The position numbers were made by a program, and so were the translations under genes. Positions 57,102-64,000 of a stretch of DNA of 64,000 nt are shown in pieces; position 1 is the first letter of the stretch; each line of letters starts with the position of its first letter. A model generated the notes under the pieces. It was not told the origin of the DNA, did no database searches, and saw only the letters and a list, made by a program, of their open reading frames with translations. This stretch comes from Streptomyces sp. Sge12 (GTDB lineage Bacteria; Actinomycetota; Actinomycetes; Streptomycetales; Streptomycetaceae): the NCBI RefSeq assembly GCF_002080455.1, contig NZ_CP020555.1:2604001-2668000 (forward strand), read 5' to 3'.

Positions 57102-57443
57102 TCAGGCCGTGGCCAGCTGCTCCGCCAGCTCCTGGAGCAGCCTGCGCTTGGCCCGGGCCCCGACCATCTGCTGGACGGGCTCGCCGTCACGGAAGACGAG
57201 CAGGGTGGGCATGGACAGTACCCCGTAGCGGGTGACGGCCCCGGGGTTGCTGTCCGCGTCGATCTGCACGACCTTGAGCCGGTCGGCCTCCTCGGCGGCG
57301 ATCGAGGAGAGCACGGGGGCGAGCTGGCGGCAGGGGCCGCACCAGTCCGCGGTGAACTCCACGAGGACGGGCCGTCCCCGCTCCCCGAGCACCTCGGTCT
57401 CGAAATCCGCGTCGGTCACCTGTGCCACACCGTGAGCCTTCAT
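57102..57443 (-). CDS. trxA: Thioredoxin
   Basis: A 113-residue cytoplasmic thioredoxin. The active site WCGPC lies at about residues 34-38 in LVEFTADWCGPCRQLAPVLSSIA; the cis-proline loop is SMPTLLVFRDGEPV. It lacks only minor features of E. coli Trx and has an Ala/Leu-rich final helix. It starts 28 nt after the MerR regulator's stop and is probably in its operon, so the regulator may sense a thiol or electrophile stress. Convergent with glgB. Confidence 0.95.
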   Translation of the reverse strand: MKAHGVAQVTDADFETEVLGERGRPVLVEFTADWCGPCRQLAPVLSSIAAEEADRLKVVQIDADSNPGAVTRYGVLSMPTLLVFRDGEPVQQMVGARAKRRLLQELAEQLATA

Positions 57444-57471
57444 GTCCCCGTCCCTCTCGTCGTTCGTCCGG

Positions 57472-57864
57472 TCATCCGGTCATCTCGCACTTCGGCACGG
57501 CCGCTTCGCCGGCCGCCCGTTCCGCCTCGGCGAGCTGGCGCCCGAGCTGCTCGCGCACGTCGGCCAGCTGGCCGATGAGGCCGTCCAGCTCGGCGAGCTT
57601 GCGCCGGTAGACGGCGAGCGAGGCGGGGCAGGAGTCCCCGGCGGGGTGGCCGGCCCGCAGGCAGTCCACGAAGGGCCGGGTCTCCTCCAGTTCGAAGCCG
57701 AAGTCCTGGAGGACGCGGATCTGGCTCAGCAGCCGCAGGTCGTCCTCGTCGTAGGTCCGGTAGCCGTTGTCGGCCCGCCGCGCGGGAAGCAGCCCGCGCG
57801 ACTCGTAGTACCTCAGCGTCCGGGTGCTGGTCCCGGCCCGCTCCGCCAGTTCGCCGATGCGCAT
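57472..57864 (-). CDS. MerR-family transcriptional regulator
   Basis: A 130-residue MerR protein: winged HTH at 1-70 (MRIGELAERAGTSTRTLRYYESRGLLPARRADNGYRTYDEDD), a dimerisation coiled coil (about 80-120) and cysteines in DCLRAGHPAGDSC and near the C-terminus (KCEMTG). The spacing of these cysteines is unlike the CueR/ZntR metal loop, so the ligand is uncertain; a thiol sensor would fit the cotranscribed thioredoxin. The ATG at 57864 is the family start. A dyad operator lies 15 nt upstream. Confidence 0.92.
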   Translation of the reverse strand: MRIGELAERAGTSTRTLRYYESRGLLPARRADNGYRTYDEDDLRLLSQIRVLQDFGFELEETRPFVDCLRAGHPAGDSCPASLAVYRRKLAELDGLIGQLADVREQLGRQLAEAERAAGEAAVPKCEMTG

Positions 57865-57878
57865 GGCAGGACCGTATT

Positions 57879-57898
57879 CCTTGACGCCGACGTCAAGG
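57879..57898 (-). promoter_or_regulatory. MerR-type dyad operator upstream of merR-trxA
   Basis: CCTTGACG-CCGA-CGTCAAGG: eight-base perfect arms with a four-base centre. On the minus strand its TTGACG doubles as a -35, the layout used by MerR proteins to twist long-spacer promoters. It ends 15 nt before the ATG, indicating autoregulation and a very short leader. Confidence 0.75.
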
Positions 57899-58168
57899 CA
57901 AGAGGCCCTCGCCACCCCCGTGCGCGAGGGCCCCGGAATGGATCACGCACAGGATGGATGATCGGTTCACATGGTGCGGAGGATGTGAAGGGTCTTGCAT
58001 CGACGGGCGATGGCTGGAACCGTACCCATGGAAAGGATCTAGTGGCGTCACCGATTACCGGACAGTCGCACGGAAAACCGACGAAAGCCCTTAACTTCAT
58101 AGGACGTTCCTACGAGGTATGGGCTTGTTTGTTTGGTCTGTAGGCGCCACAGCCTGGCCACTTCTACG
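57899..58168. other. Divergent region between the MerR operon and the HTH gene
   Basis: No gene recognised. The AT-richer part 58060-58135 holds CATAGGACGTTCCTACGAGG with the dyad TAGGA-CGT-TCCTA at about 58101-58113, a possible -10 (TAGGAC) or operator for the plus-strand HTH gene. Confidence 0.4.
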
Positions 58169-58861
58169 GTGTGCGGTGTGCACTCCAGCCCACCTTTCAA
58201 TGCCCCCGCCGCGCGTCGCCTGCGCGCGGCCCTGGGCATGGCTCCCGGTCATGTCGCCTACGGCCTGCGCGCCCAGTACGGACTCGTCGTCGCACCCGAG
58301 ACCGTGATGGCCTGGGAGCGTGGCGAGATATCACCCTCCTCCGCCGAAGTCACGGCGCTCGCGGGCGTCCTGTGGTGTTCCCCCGGCGAACTGCTCGCCG
58401 AGCCGGTCACCCTGCGGGAGCACCGGGTCGCCCGGGGCCTCGCGGCGGACGACCTGGCCCGGCGGATCGGCCTGGAAACCGGCTCGTACCAGCGGATGGA
58501 GGACACCGGCCGCTGGAAGGGCAACGAGCGGCAGTCCGCCGCCCTCGCCTCGGTGCTCGGTCTGACGCTGGCCCAGTTCGTGACCGCGACCGGCAAGCAC
58601 GAGGAACTGGCCGAACTGCTGCGCAGCGCGGTCACCACGCGCTGGCAGGCGTACGTGAAACCGCTGGCCAAGCTGTTGCCGATCCCCAAGCACCACCTGG
58701 AGCGGGTCCTGGACCAGCTGCACGGGGACTACCAGTCGCGGATGGTGGCGACCCTCAGCTGGGGCGGCGGACAGGGCGAGGCCGGCAGCGGCGACGCCGG
58801 CCGGGAGTTCCTCGCCGAGATCGTGGACCGCTTCTGGTACCTCGCGGGCGGCGCGGCCTAG
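58169..58861 (+). CDS. Double helix-turn-helix DNA-binding protein
   Basis: About 230 residues with two XRE/HTH-like units: APGHVAYGLRAQYGLVVAPETVMAWERGEISPSSAEVTALAG (about 24-65) and LREHRVARGLAADDLARRIGLETGSYQRMEDTG (about 82-115), followed by a helical C-terminal part (LLRSAVTTRWQAYVKPLAKLLPIPKHHLERVLDQLHGDYQSRM). Each unit ends with the W/MExG-type motif of XRE proteins (MAWERG, RMEDTG). Start is uncertain: GTG 58169 or 58178, or TTG 58133; none has a good ribosome-binding site. The target is unknown. Convergent with pfkA. Confidence 0.8.
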   Translation: MCGVHSSPPFNAPAARRLRAALGMAPGHVAYGLRAQYGLVVAPETVMAWERGEISPSSAEVTALAGVLWCSPGELLAEPVTLREHRVARGLAADDLARRIGLETGSYQRMEDTGRWKGNERQSAALASVLGLTLAQFVTATGKHEELAELLRSAVTTRWQAYVKPLAKLLPIPKHHLERVLDQLHGDYQSRMVATLSWGGGQGEAGSGDAGREFLAEIVDRFWYLAGGAA

Positions 58862-58947
58862 GGGGTGCGCGCCACGGCGCGGCTCCCGACCGCGGCGGGG
58901 GGCGTTCGGCCGGCGAATCCGGGCCGGAGGTCCCGCCCGCGGCGCCT

Positions 58948-59973
58948 CTAGAAGACCGACTCGGCCTCGTACATGCGGGCCTCGGGGACCGTTTTCAGGG
59001 CGGTGACCGCCTCGGCGAGCGGGGCCATCACGATGTCGGTGCCGCGCAGGGCGGTCATGTTGCCGAACTCTCCGCGGTGGACGGCCTCCACCGCGTGCCA
59101 GCCGAAGCGGGTCGCGAGCACCCGGTCGTAGGCGGTGGGGGTGCCGCCGCGCTGGACGTGGCCGAGGATGACGGGGCGGGCCTCCTTGCCGAGGCGGTGC
59201 TCCAGCTCGATCGCGAGGCGGTTGCCGATGCCGGCGAAGCGCTCGTGACCGTACTGGTCGATCGCACCCTTCTCGTAGGGCATGGAGCCCTCGGCCGGGT
59301 GCGCGCCCTCGGCGACGCAGATCACGGCGAACTTCTTGCCGCGTGCGAACCGTTCCTCCACCATCTTCACCAGGGCGTCCACCTCGAACCGGCGTTCCGG
59401 CAGGCAGATCCCGTGCGCGCCGCCGGCCATGCCGGACTCCAGGGCGATCCAGCCGGCGTGGCGGCCCATGACCTCGACGACCATCACGCGCTGGTGCGAT
59501 TCGGCGGTGGTCTTGAGACGGTCGATCGCCTCGGTGGCGACCATGACGGCGGTGTCGAAGCCGAAGGTGCGGTCGGTGGAGGAGATGTCGTTGTCGATGG
59601 TCTTCGGTACGCCGACGACCGGCATCCCGGCGTCCGACAGCATCCGGGAGGCGGTCAGGGTGCCCTCGCCGCCGATCGGGATGAGGGCGTCGATGCCGTA
59701 GCGCTCGGCCAGCTCCTGTGCGTTCTCGGCGGCTTCGTGGAGACGGGCGCGTTCCATGCGCGCCGAGCCGAGAATCGTTCCGCCGCGGGCGAGGATGCCA
59801 CTGACGGCATTGATGTCGAGGGGGCGGAGGTTGCCGTCGAGGAGGCCCTTGAAGCCGTCCTCGAAGCCGATGACCTCGTCCCCGTGCCCGACGACGGCAC
59901 GGTGTACGACCGACCGGATGACAGCGTTGAGGCCCGGACAGTCGCCGCCTGCGGTGAGAACTCCGATACGCAT
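58948..59973 (-). CDS. pfkA: 6-phosphofructokinase
   Basis: Phosphorylates fructose-6-phosphate to fructose-1,6-bisphosphate. The 341-residue protein starts MRIGVLTAGGDCPGLNAVIR; PIGGEGTLTASRML binds the nucleotide (GGEGT form of actinobacterial ATP-dependent PFKs); PKTIDNDISSTDRTFGFDTA contains the catalytic Asp; VMGRHAGWIAL binds substrate, and HVQRGGTPTAYDR follows. The start is set by GGCAGGAG seven bases upstream. Streptomyces carry several pfk genes; this resembles the PfkA copy next to pta. It is monocistronic, divergent from pta. Confidence 0.95.
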   Translation of the reverse strand: MRIGVLTAGGDCPGLNAVIRSVVHRAVVGHGDEVIGFEDGFKGLLDGNLRPLDINAVSGILARGGTILGSARMERARLHEAAENAQELAERYGIDALIPIGGEGTLTASRMLSDAGMPVVGVPKTIDNDISSTDRTFGFDTAVMVATEAIDRLKTTAESHQRVMVVEVMGRHAGWIALESGMAGGAHGICLPERRFEVDALVKMVEERFARGKKFAVICVAEGAHPAEGSMPYEKGAIDQYGHERFAGIGNRLAIELEHRLGKEARPVILGHVQRGGTPTAYDRVLATRFGWHAVEAVHRGEFGNMTALRGTDIVMAPLAEAVTALKTVPEARMYEAESVF

Positions 59974-60197
59974 CGTGCTGTGTCTCCTGCCGTACATATG
60001 AAGGGCGTAATGATGAAGCCTGTCCGATTGTTCCACGGGCCGGGGGTGCCGCGCGTTTTCGGCTGCTCCGCCCAGAAGGCCTTTCGGCCCTCCCGGCCCG
60101 GCCTTTTTCCGGGGGGCGCCCTACCCATTGGCAGAGGTATTGTCAAGGGGTCAAGCCCGACCAAAAAGACATCCACAGCATGGGACGGAGAGCCGGC

Positions 60198-62282
60198 GTG
60201 ACGCGCAGCGTGTACGTGACCGGGATCGAGCGGGGGGACGGCCGGCAGGTCGTCGAGCTGGGCATCATGGAGCTGCTGACCCGGCAGACGGGCCGGGTCG
60301 GTGTCTACCGGCCGCTCCTGCACGACGCGCCGGACCGGCTCTTCGACCTCCTCAAGGCCCGCTACCGGATCGAGCAGGACGCCTCGACGGCCTACGGGAT
60401 GTCGTACCAGGAGGCCTCGGCGATCCTGGCGGAGAAGGGCACCGACGAACTGGTCTCCCGGCTGGTCGACCGCTACCACCGGGTGGCCCGCGACTACGAG
60501 GGCATGCTCGTCCTCGGCACCGACTACGCGGACACCAACCTCCCCGACGAGCTGGCGCTCAACGCCCGCATCGCCAACGAGCTGGGCGCGGTCGTCGTGC
60601 CCGTCGTGGGCGGCACCCGGCACGCCGCCGAGGCCGTCCGCGCCGAGGCCCGCAACGCCTACCGCGCCTACGAGACCCTGGGCTGCCACGTCGTCGCCAT
60701 GGTCGTGAACCGGGTGGCCGCGGAGGACCGCGACCTCATAGCCGAGCGGCTGGCCGCCCGGCTCCCCGTGCCCTGCTACGTGCTGCCGGACGACAAGTCG
60801 CTCTCCGCCCCGACCGTCGCCGAGATCACCCGGGCCCTCGGCGGTGAGGTGCTGCTCGGCGACGACGCCGGGCTGGCCCGCGACGCCCTGGACTTCGTCT
60901 TCGGCGGTGCGATGCTGCCGAACTTCCTGAACGCCCTGACCCCCGGCTGCCTGGTCGTGACCCCGGGGGACCGCTCCGACCTGGTCATCGGCGCGCTCGC
61001 CGCGCACACCTCGGGCACCCCGCCGATCGCCGGTGTGCTGCTCACCCTGAACGAGCGCCCGGGCCCGGACATCCTGACGCTGGCCTCGAAGCTGGCACCG
61101 GGCACGCCCGTGGTGTCGGTGGCCGGCAACAGCTTCCCGACCGCCGCCGAACTCTTCTCGCTGCAGAGCCGGTTGAACTCGGCGACCCCCCGCAAGCTGG
61201 AGACCGCGCTCGGCCTGTTCGAGCGGCACGTGGACACCGGCGAGCTGCGCGGCCTGCTGTCGGTGGCCCGTTCGGAGCGCGTCACTCCGATGATGTTCGA
61301 GCACGAGCTGCTGGAGCGGGCCCGCTCGGAGCGCCGCCGCGTCGTGCTGCCCGAGGGCACCGAGGAGCGGGTGCTGCGCGCCGCGGACGTGGTGCTGCGC
61401 CGGGGGGTCTGCGACCTGACCCTGCTGGGCGAGGAGCAGGCGATCCTGAAGAAGGCCGGCGACCTCGGCCTCGACATCTCGGGCGCGCAGCTCATCGACC
61501 CGGCGACCTCACCGATGCGGGAGGGCTTCGCCGAGTACTACGCCCAGGTCCGCGCCCACAAGGGAATGACGGTGGAGCTGGCCCATGACGTGGTCACCGA
61601 TGTCAACTACTTCGGCACCCTGATGGTCCAGCGCGGCCTGGCGGACGGCATGGTCTCCGGTTCGGTGCACTCCACCGCGGCGACCATCCGCCCGGCCTTC
61701 GAGATCATCAAGACCAAGCCGGAGGCGTCGATCGTCTCCTCGGTCTTCTTCATGTGCCTGGCCGACCGGGTCCTCGTCTACGGCGACTGCGCGGTCAACC
61801 CGGACCCGAACGCCGAGCAGCTCGCCGACATCGCCGTCCAGTCGGCCGCCACCGCGGCCGCCTTCGGCGTCGAGCCGCGGATCGCGATGCTCTCGTATTC
61901 GACCGGGACCTCCGGCAGCGGCGCGGACGTCGACAAGGTCCGCAAGGCCACCGAGCTGATCCGCGAGCAGCGCCCCGACCTGGCGGTCGAGGGGCCGATC
62001 CAGTACGACGCGGCCGTGGAGCCCTCGGTGGCCGCGACCAAGCTGCCCGGGTCCGCGGTGGCCGGCCGTGCGACGGTGCTGGTCTTCCCCGACCTCAACA
62101 CCGGCAACAACACGTACAAGGCCGTGCAGCGCTCGGCGGGCGCCGTCGCGGTCGGCCCGGTGCTCCAGGGGCTGCGCAAGCCGGTCAACGACCTCTCGCG
62201 CGGCGCGCTCGTCCAGGACATCGTCACCACCGTGGCCATCACCGCGATCCAGGCGCAGGGCGCGCCGGCGCCCACCGCCTGA
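60198..62282 (+). CDS. pta: Phosphate acetyltransferase
   Basis: Interconverts acetyl-CoA plus phosphate and acetyl phosphate plus CoA. A 694-residue long-form Pta: an N-terminal P-loop-fold domain (SVYVTGIERGDGRQVVELGIMELL), where the Walker A lysine is not evident; a middle DRTGG domain (DLVIGALAAHTSG, VAGNSFPTAAEL); and the catalytic C-terminal PTA_PTB domain (RRRVVLPEGTEERVLRAA, SVHSTAATIRPAFEIIKTKP, DLNTGNNTYKAVQRSAG). Start GTG 60198 with GGAG seven bases upstream; the ATG at 60180 lacks a site. It is followed by ackA after 41 nt, an operon that drains or activates acetate. Confidence 0.96.
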   Translation: MTRSVYVTGIERGDGRQVVELGIMELLTRQTGRVGVYRPLLHDAPDRLFDLLKARYRIEQDASTAYGMSYQEASAILAEKGTDELVSRLVDRYHRVARDYEGMLVLGTDYADTNLPDELALNARIANELGAVVVPVVGGTRHAAEAVRAEARNAYRAYETLGCHVVAMVVNRVAAEDRDLIAERLAARLPVPCYVLPDDKSLSAPTVAEITRALGGEVLLGDDAGLARDALDFVFGGAMLPNFLNALTPGCLVVTPGDRSDLVIGALAAHTSGTPPIAGVLLTLNERPGPDILTLASKLAPGTPVVSVAGNSFPTAAELFSLQSRLNSATPRKLETALGLFERHVDTGELRGLLSVARSERVTPMMFEHELLERARSERRRVVLPEGTEERVLRAADVVLRRGVCDLTLLGEEQAILKKAGDLGLDISGAQLIDPATSPMREGFAEYYAQVRAHKGMTVELAHDVVTDVNYFGTLMVQRGLADGMVSGSVHSTAATIRPAFEIIKTKPEASIVSSVFFMCLADRVLVYGDCAVNPDPNAEQLADIAVQSAATAAAFGVEPRIAMLSYSTGTSGSGADVDKVRKATELIREQRPDLAVEGPIQYDAAVEPSVAATKLPGSAVAGRATVLVFPDLNTGNNTYKAVQRSAGAVAVGPVLQGLRKPVNDLSRGALVQDIVTTVAITAIQAQGAPAPTA

Positions 62283-62323
62283 CCCCTCCCCCTCACCACC
62301 CGCGACAAGGAAAGACCTCCACC

Positions 62324-63547
62324 GTGACCGCATCGCGCGTACTCGTCCTCAACTCCGGCTCCTCGTCGGTCAAGTACCAGCTCCTCGACATGGCCGACCG
62401 GTCCCGGCTCGCGTCCGGCCTCGTGGAGCGCATCGGCGAGGAGACCTCGCGGCTGGTGCACGAGCGGATCGCCGGCGGCACGGCCCCGGACGCAGCGGGC
62501 GGCCGGCGGGAGCAGGTCGGCCCGATCGCGGACCACGGCGCGGCGCTGAAGGCCGTGGCCGCGGAGCTGGCCGCCGACGGGATGGGCCTGGACTCCCCCG
62601 AACTGGCCGCGGTGGGCCACCGGGTGGTGCACGGCGGGACCCGGTTCACCCGGCCCACCGTGATCGACGACGAGGTGCTGGCGGAGATCCGGAACCTGAT
62701 CCCGCTGGCTCCGCTGCACAACCCGGCGAACGTGACGGGCATCGAGGTGGCTCGCGCCCTGCGCGCGGACGTCCCGCAGGTCGCCGTCTTCGACACGGCC
62801 TTCCACTCGACGATGCCGGAGTACGCGGCGCGGTACGCGATCGACGCCGCGACCGCCGACGCGTACTCCATCCGGCGGTACGGCTTCCACGGCACCTCCC
62901 ACGCCTACGTCTCCCGGGCGACGGCCGAGCTGCTCGGCCGGCCGGTGGAGGACGTGAACGTGATCGTGCTGCACCTGGGCAACGGCGCCTCCGCGTCGGC
63001 CGTGCGGGGCGGGGTGTGCGTGGAGACGTCCATGGGCCTGACCCCGCTGGAGGGGCTGGTCATGGGAACCCGTTCGGGCGATCTCGATCCGGCGGTCGTC
63101 CTCCACCTGGCGCGGGTGGGCGGCTTCTCGGTGGATGAGATCGATTCGCTCCTGAACAAGAAGAGCGGTCTGCTGGGCATGTGCGGCGACAACGACATGC
63201 GCGAGGTGCTCCGGCGGGCGGGCGAGGGCGACGAGGCGGCGAGCCTCGCCTTCGCCGCGTACGTCCACCGGCTGAAGAAGTACATCGGGGCCTACTCGGC
63301 GGTGCTCGGGCGGGTGGACGCGGTGACCTTCACGGCCGGGGTCGGCGAGAACGCCCACCAGGTCCGCGCGGCCGCACTGGACGGTCTGGCCGAGCTGGGC
63401 CTGGCACTGGACCTGGAGGCCAATGCCGTGCGCTCCGGCGAGCCGCGGCTGGTCTCGGCGGAGTACGCCCGGGTGGCGGTGGCGGTGGTCCCGACGGATG
63501 AGGAACTGGAGATCGCCACCCAGGCGTATGCGCTGGTTACTCGATAG
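62324..63547 (+). CDS. ackA: Acetate kinase
   Basis: Makes ATP and acetate from acetyl phosphate and ADP, or the reverse. The 407-residue protein of the ASKHA fold starts VLVLNSGSSSVKYQLLDM and contains [31 protein letters not shown] with the catalytic Asp, RYGFHGTSH, VIVLHLGNGASASAVR and VTFTAGVGENA. All ligands for magnesium and phosphate appear present. GTG start with AAGGAAAG upstream. Cotranscribed with pta; pyk follows after 61 nt with its own promoter candidate. Confidence 0.97.
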   Translation: MTASRVLVLNSGSSSVKYQLLDMADRSRLASGLVERIGEETSRLVHERIAGGTAPDAAGGRREQVGPIADHGAALKAVAAELAADGMGLDSPELAAVGHRVVHGGTRFTRPTVIDDEVLAEIRNLIPLAPLHNPANVTGIEVARALRADVPQVAVFDTAFHSTMPEYAARYAIDAATADAYSIRRYGFHGTSHAYVSRATAELLGRPVEDVNVIVLHLGNGASASAVRGGVCVETSMGLTPLEGLVMGTRSGDLDPAVVLHLARVGGFSVDEIDSLLNKKSGLLGMCGDNDMREVLRRAGEGDEAASLAFAAYVHRLKKYIGAYSAVLGRVDAVTFTAGVGENAHQVRAAALDGLAELGLALDLEANAVRSGEPRLVSAEYARVAVAVVPTDEELEIATQAYALVTR

Positions 63548-63569
63548 TCACTTGGACTTTCCACCAGAC

Positions 63570-63602
63570 GGAATATTCCGCTACGAAACAAACCGATAGG
63601 AT
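63570..63602 (+). promoter_or_regulatory. Candidate pyk promoter region
   Basis: TAGGAT at 63597-63602 is a good -10 ending 6 nt before the pyk ATG, which would give a leaderless mRNA, though the same AGGA could be a ribosome-binding site. The 10-bp palindrome GGAATATTCC at 63570-63579 lies at the -35 side and could be an operator. Confidence 0.4.
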
Positions 63603-63608
63603 CCAGTC

Positions 63609-64000
63609 ATGCGCCGTTCCAAAATTGTCTGCACGCTGGGCCCCGCCGTCGACTCGTATGAGCAGCTGAAAGCGCTCATCGAGGCAGGTATGAACGTGGC
63701 CCGATTCAACTTCAGCCACGGGTCCCAGGCAGAACACCAGGAGCGGTACGACCGCGTCCGGCAGGTCTCCGAGGACACCGGGCGCGCCGTCGGCGTCCTC
63801 GCCGACCTCCAGGGTCCGAAGATCCGTCTGGAGACCTTCGCCGAGGGTCCCGTCGAGCTGGTGCGCGGTGACGAGTTCACCATCACCACCGAGGACGTCC
63901 CGGGCGACAAGTCCATCTGCGGCACCACCTACAAGGGCCTCCCGGGCGACGTCTCCCAGGGCGACCAGATCCTGATCAACGACGGCAACGTCGAGCTGCG
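63609..64000 (+). CDS. pyk: Pyruvate kinase, N-terminal part (cut by window edge)
   Basis: Phosphoenolpyruvate plus ADP to pyruvate plus ATP. The first 130 residues are present: RRSKIVCTLGPAVDSYEQLKALIEAGMNVARFNFSHG, which holds the substrate-binding Arg and the NFSHG potassium/ADP site, and VLADLQGPKIRLETF, the start of the B domain. The frame is open to the window's end. With pfkA, pta and ackA it completes a glycolysis/overflow block beside the glycogen genes. Confidence 0.96.
   Translation, partial: MRRSKIVCTLGPAVDSYEQLKALIEAGMNVARFNFSHGSQAEHQERYDRVRQVSEDTGRAVGVLADLQGPKIRLETFAEGPVELVRGDEFTITTEDVPGDKSICGTTYKGLPGDVSQGDQILINDGNVEL

Noticed and set aside
58948..59973. Pyrophosphate-dependent rather than ATP-dependent phosphofructokinase
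   Set aside because: The nucleotide loop reads GGEGT with the rest of the ATP-type pattern; I saw no feature specific for PPi use, though assay would decide.

Overview
The window is a 64 kb piece of a high-GC actinobacterial chromosome, almost certainly Streptomyces. The signs are strong G/C preference at third codon positions, many GTG and some TTG starts, ATGA/GTGA start-stop overlaps, numerous lipoproteins and secreted proteins, and a gene order (gcvT-gcvH-glyA-sdaA, glgX, then glgP-glgE-treS-mak-glgB, then pfkA-pta-ackA-pyk) that from general knowledge matches the SCO5480-SCO5423 part of S. coelicolor. I saw no rRNA, tRNA, CRISPR array, transposase, integrase or plasmid/phage module.

Layout. 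1-1342: start of a peptide/opine-type ABC transporter operon (minus strand), with the binding protein cut by the window edge. 1774-4124: a minus-strand trio of two SseB-like proteins and a P-loop ATPase. 4313-9194: glycine/serine one-carbon block, with a glycine riboswitch, gcvT, gcvH, glyA and, after a terminator, sdaA. 9349-16515: small secreted proteins, a deletion scar joining two 5'-truncated genes, a DHFR-like/flavodoxin pair with a divergent PadR regulator, an EF-hand protein, a deacetylase/beta-propeller lipoprotein pair and an anti-sigma-like ATPase. 16772-22696: enoyl-CoA hydratase, then a cell-surface group in which a three-domain SpaA-like protein with a lysine-rich tail lies between two L,D-transpeptidases.

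22870-42325: glgX, followed by a large surface-polysaccharide region: CDP-alcohol phosphotransferase and a cytidylyltransferase-like enzyme, two GT4 glycosyltransferases, a Wzz/BY-kinase-like chain-length protein with a degenerate kinase site, a Wzx-like flippase, a Wzy-like polymerase, a WcaF-like acyltransferase, a large LamG/DNRLRE secreted protein, GDP-fucose synthesis (gmd, fcl) and a WbaP-type initiating sugar-phosphate transferase. Together they could build, decorate, flip and polymerise a fucose-containing exopolysaccharide. 42709-45832: a secreted M4 metalloprotease and an acidic repeat protein.

45999-57090: glycogen/alpha-glucan metabolism by the GlgE route: glgP (divergent), then glgE, treS, mak and glgB, with start-stop overlaps at glgE-treS and mak-glgB. 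57102-58861: MerR-thioredoxin operon with a clear dyad operator, and a double-HTH regulator. 58948-64000: central carbon genes pfkA, pta, ackA and the start of pyk.

Most distinctive points: (1) the SpaA-like protein without LPXTG but with a 67-residue tail holding 21 lysines, between two L,D-transpeptidases; (2) an 18-bp perfect inverted repeat exactly where two genes lost their 5' ends; (3) a Wzz-BY-kinase fusion lacking the key nucleotide-binding residues; (4) a 42-codon leader frame with a strong Shine-Dalgarno that ends on the glgE start codon. All functional calls rest on reading the sequence and family knowledge; no database search was run.
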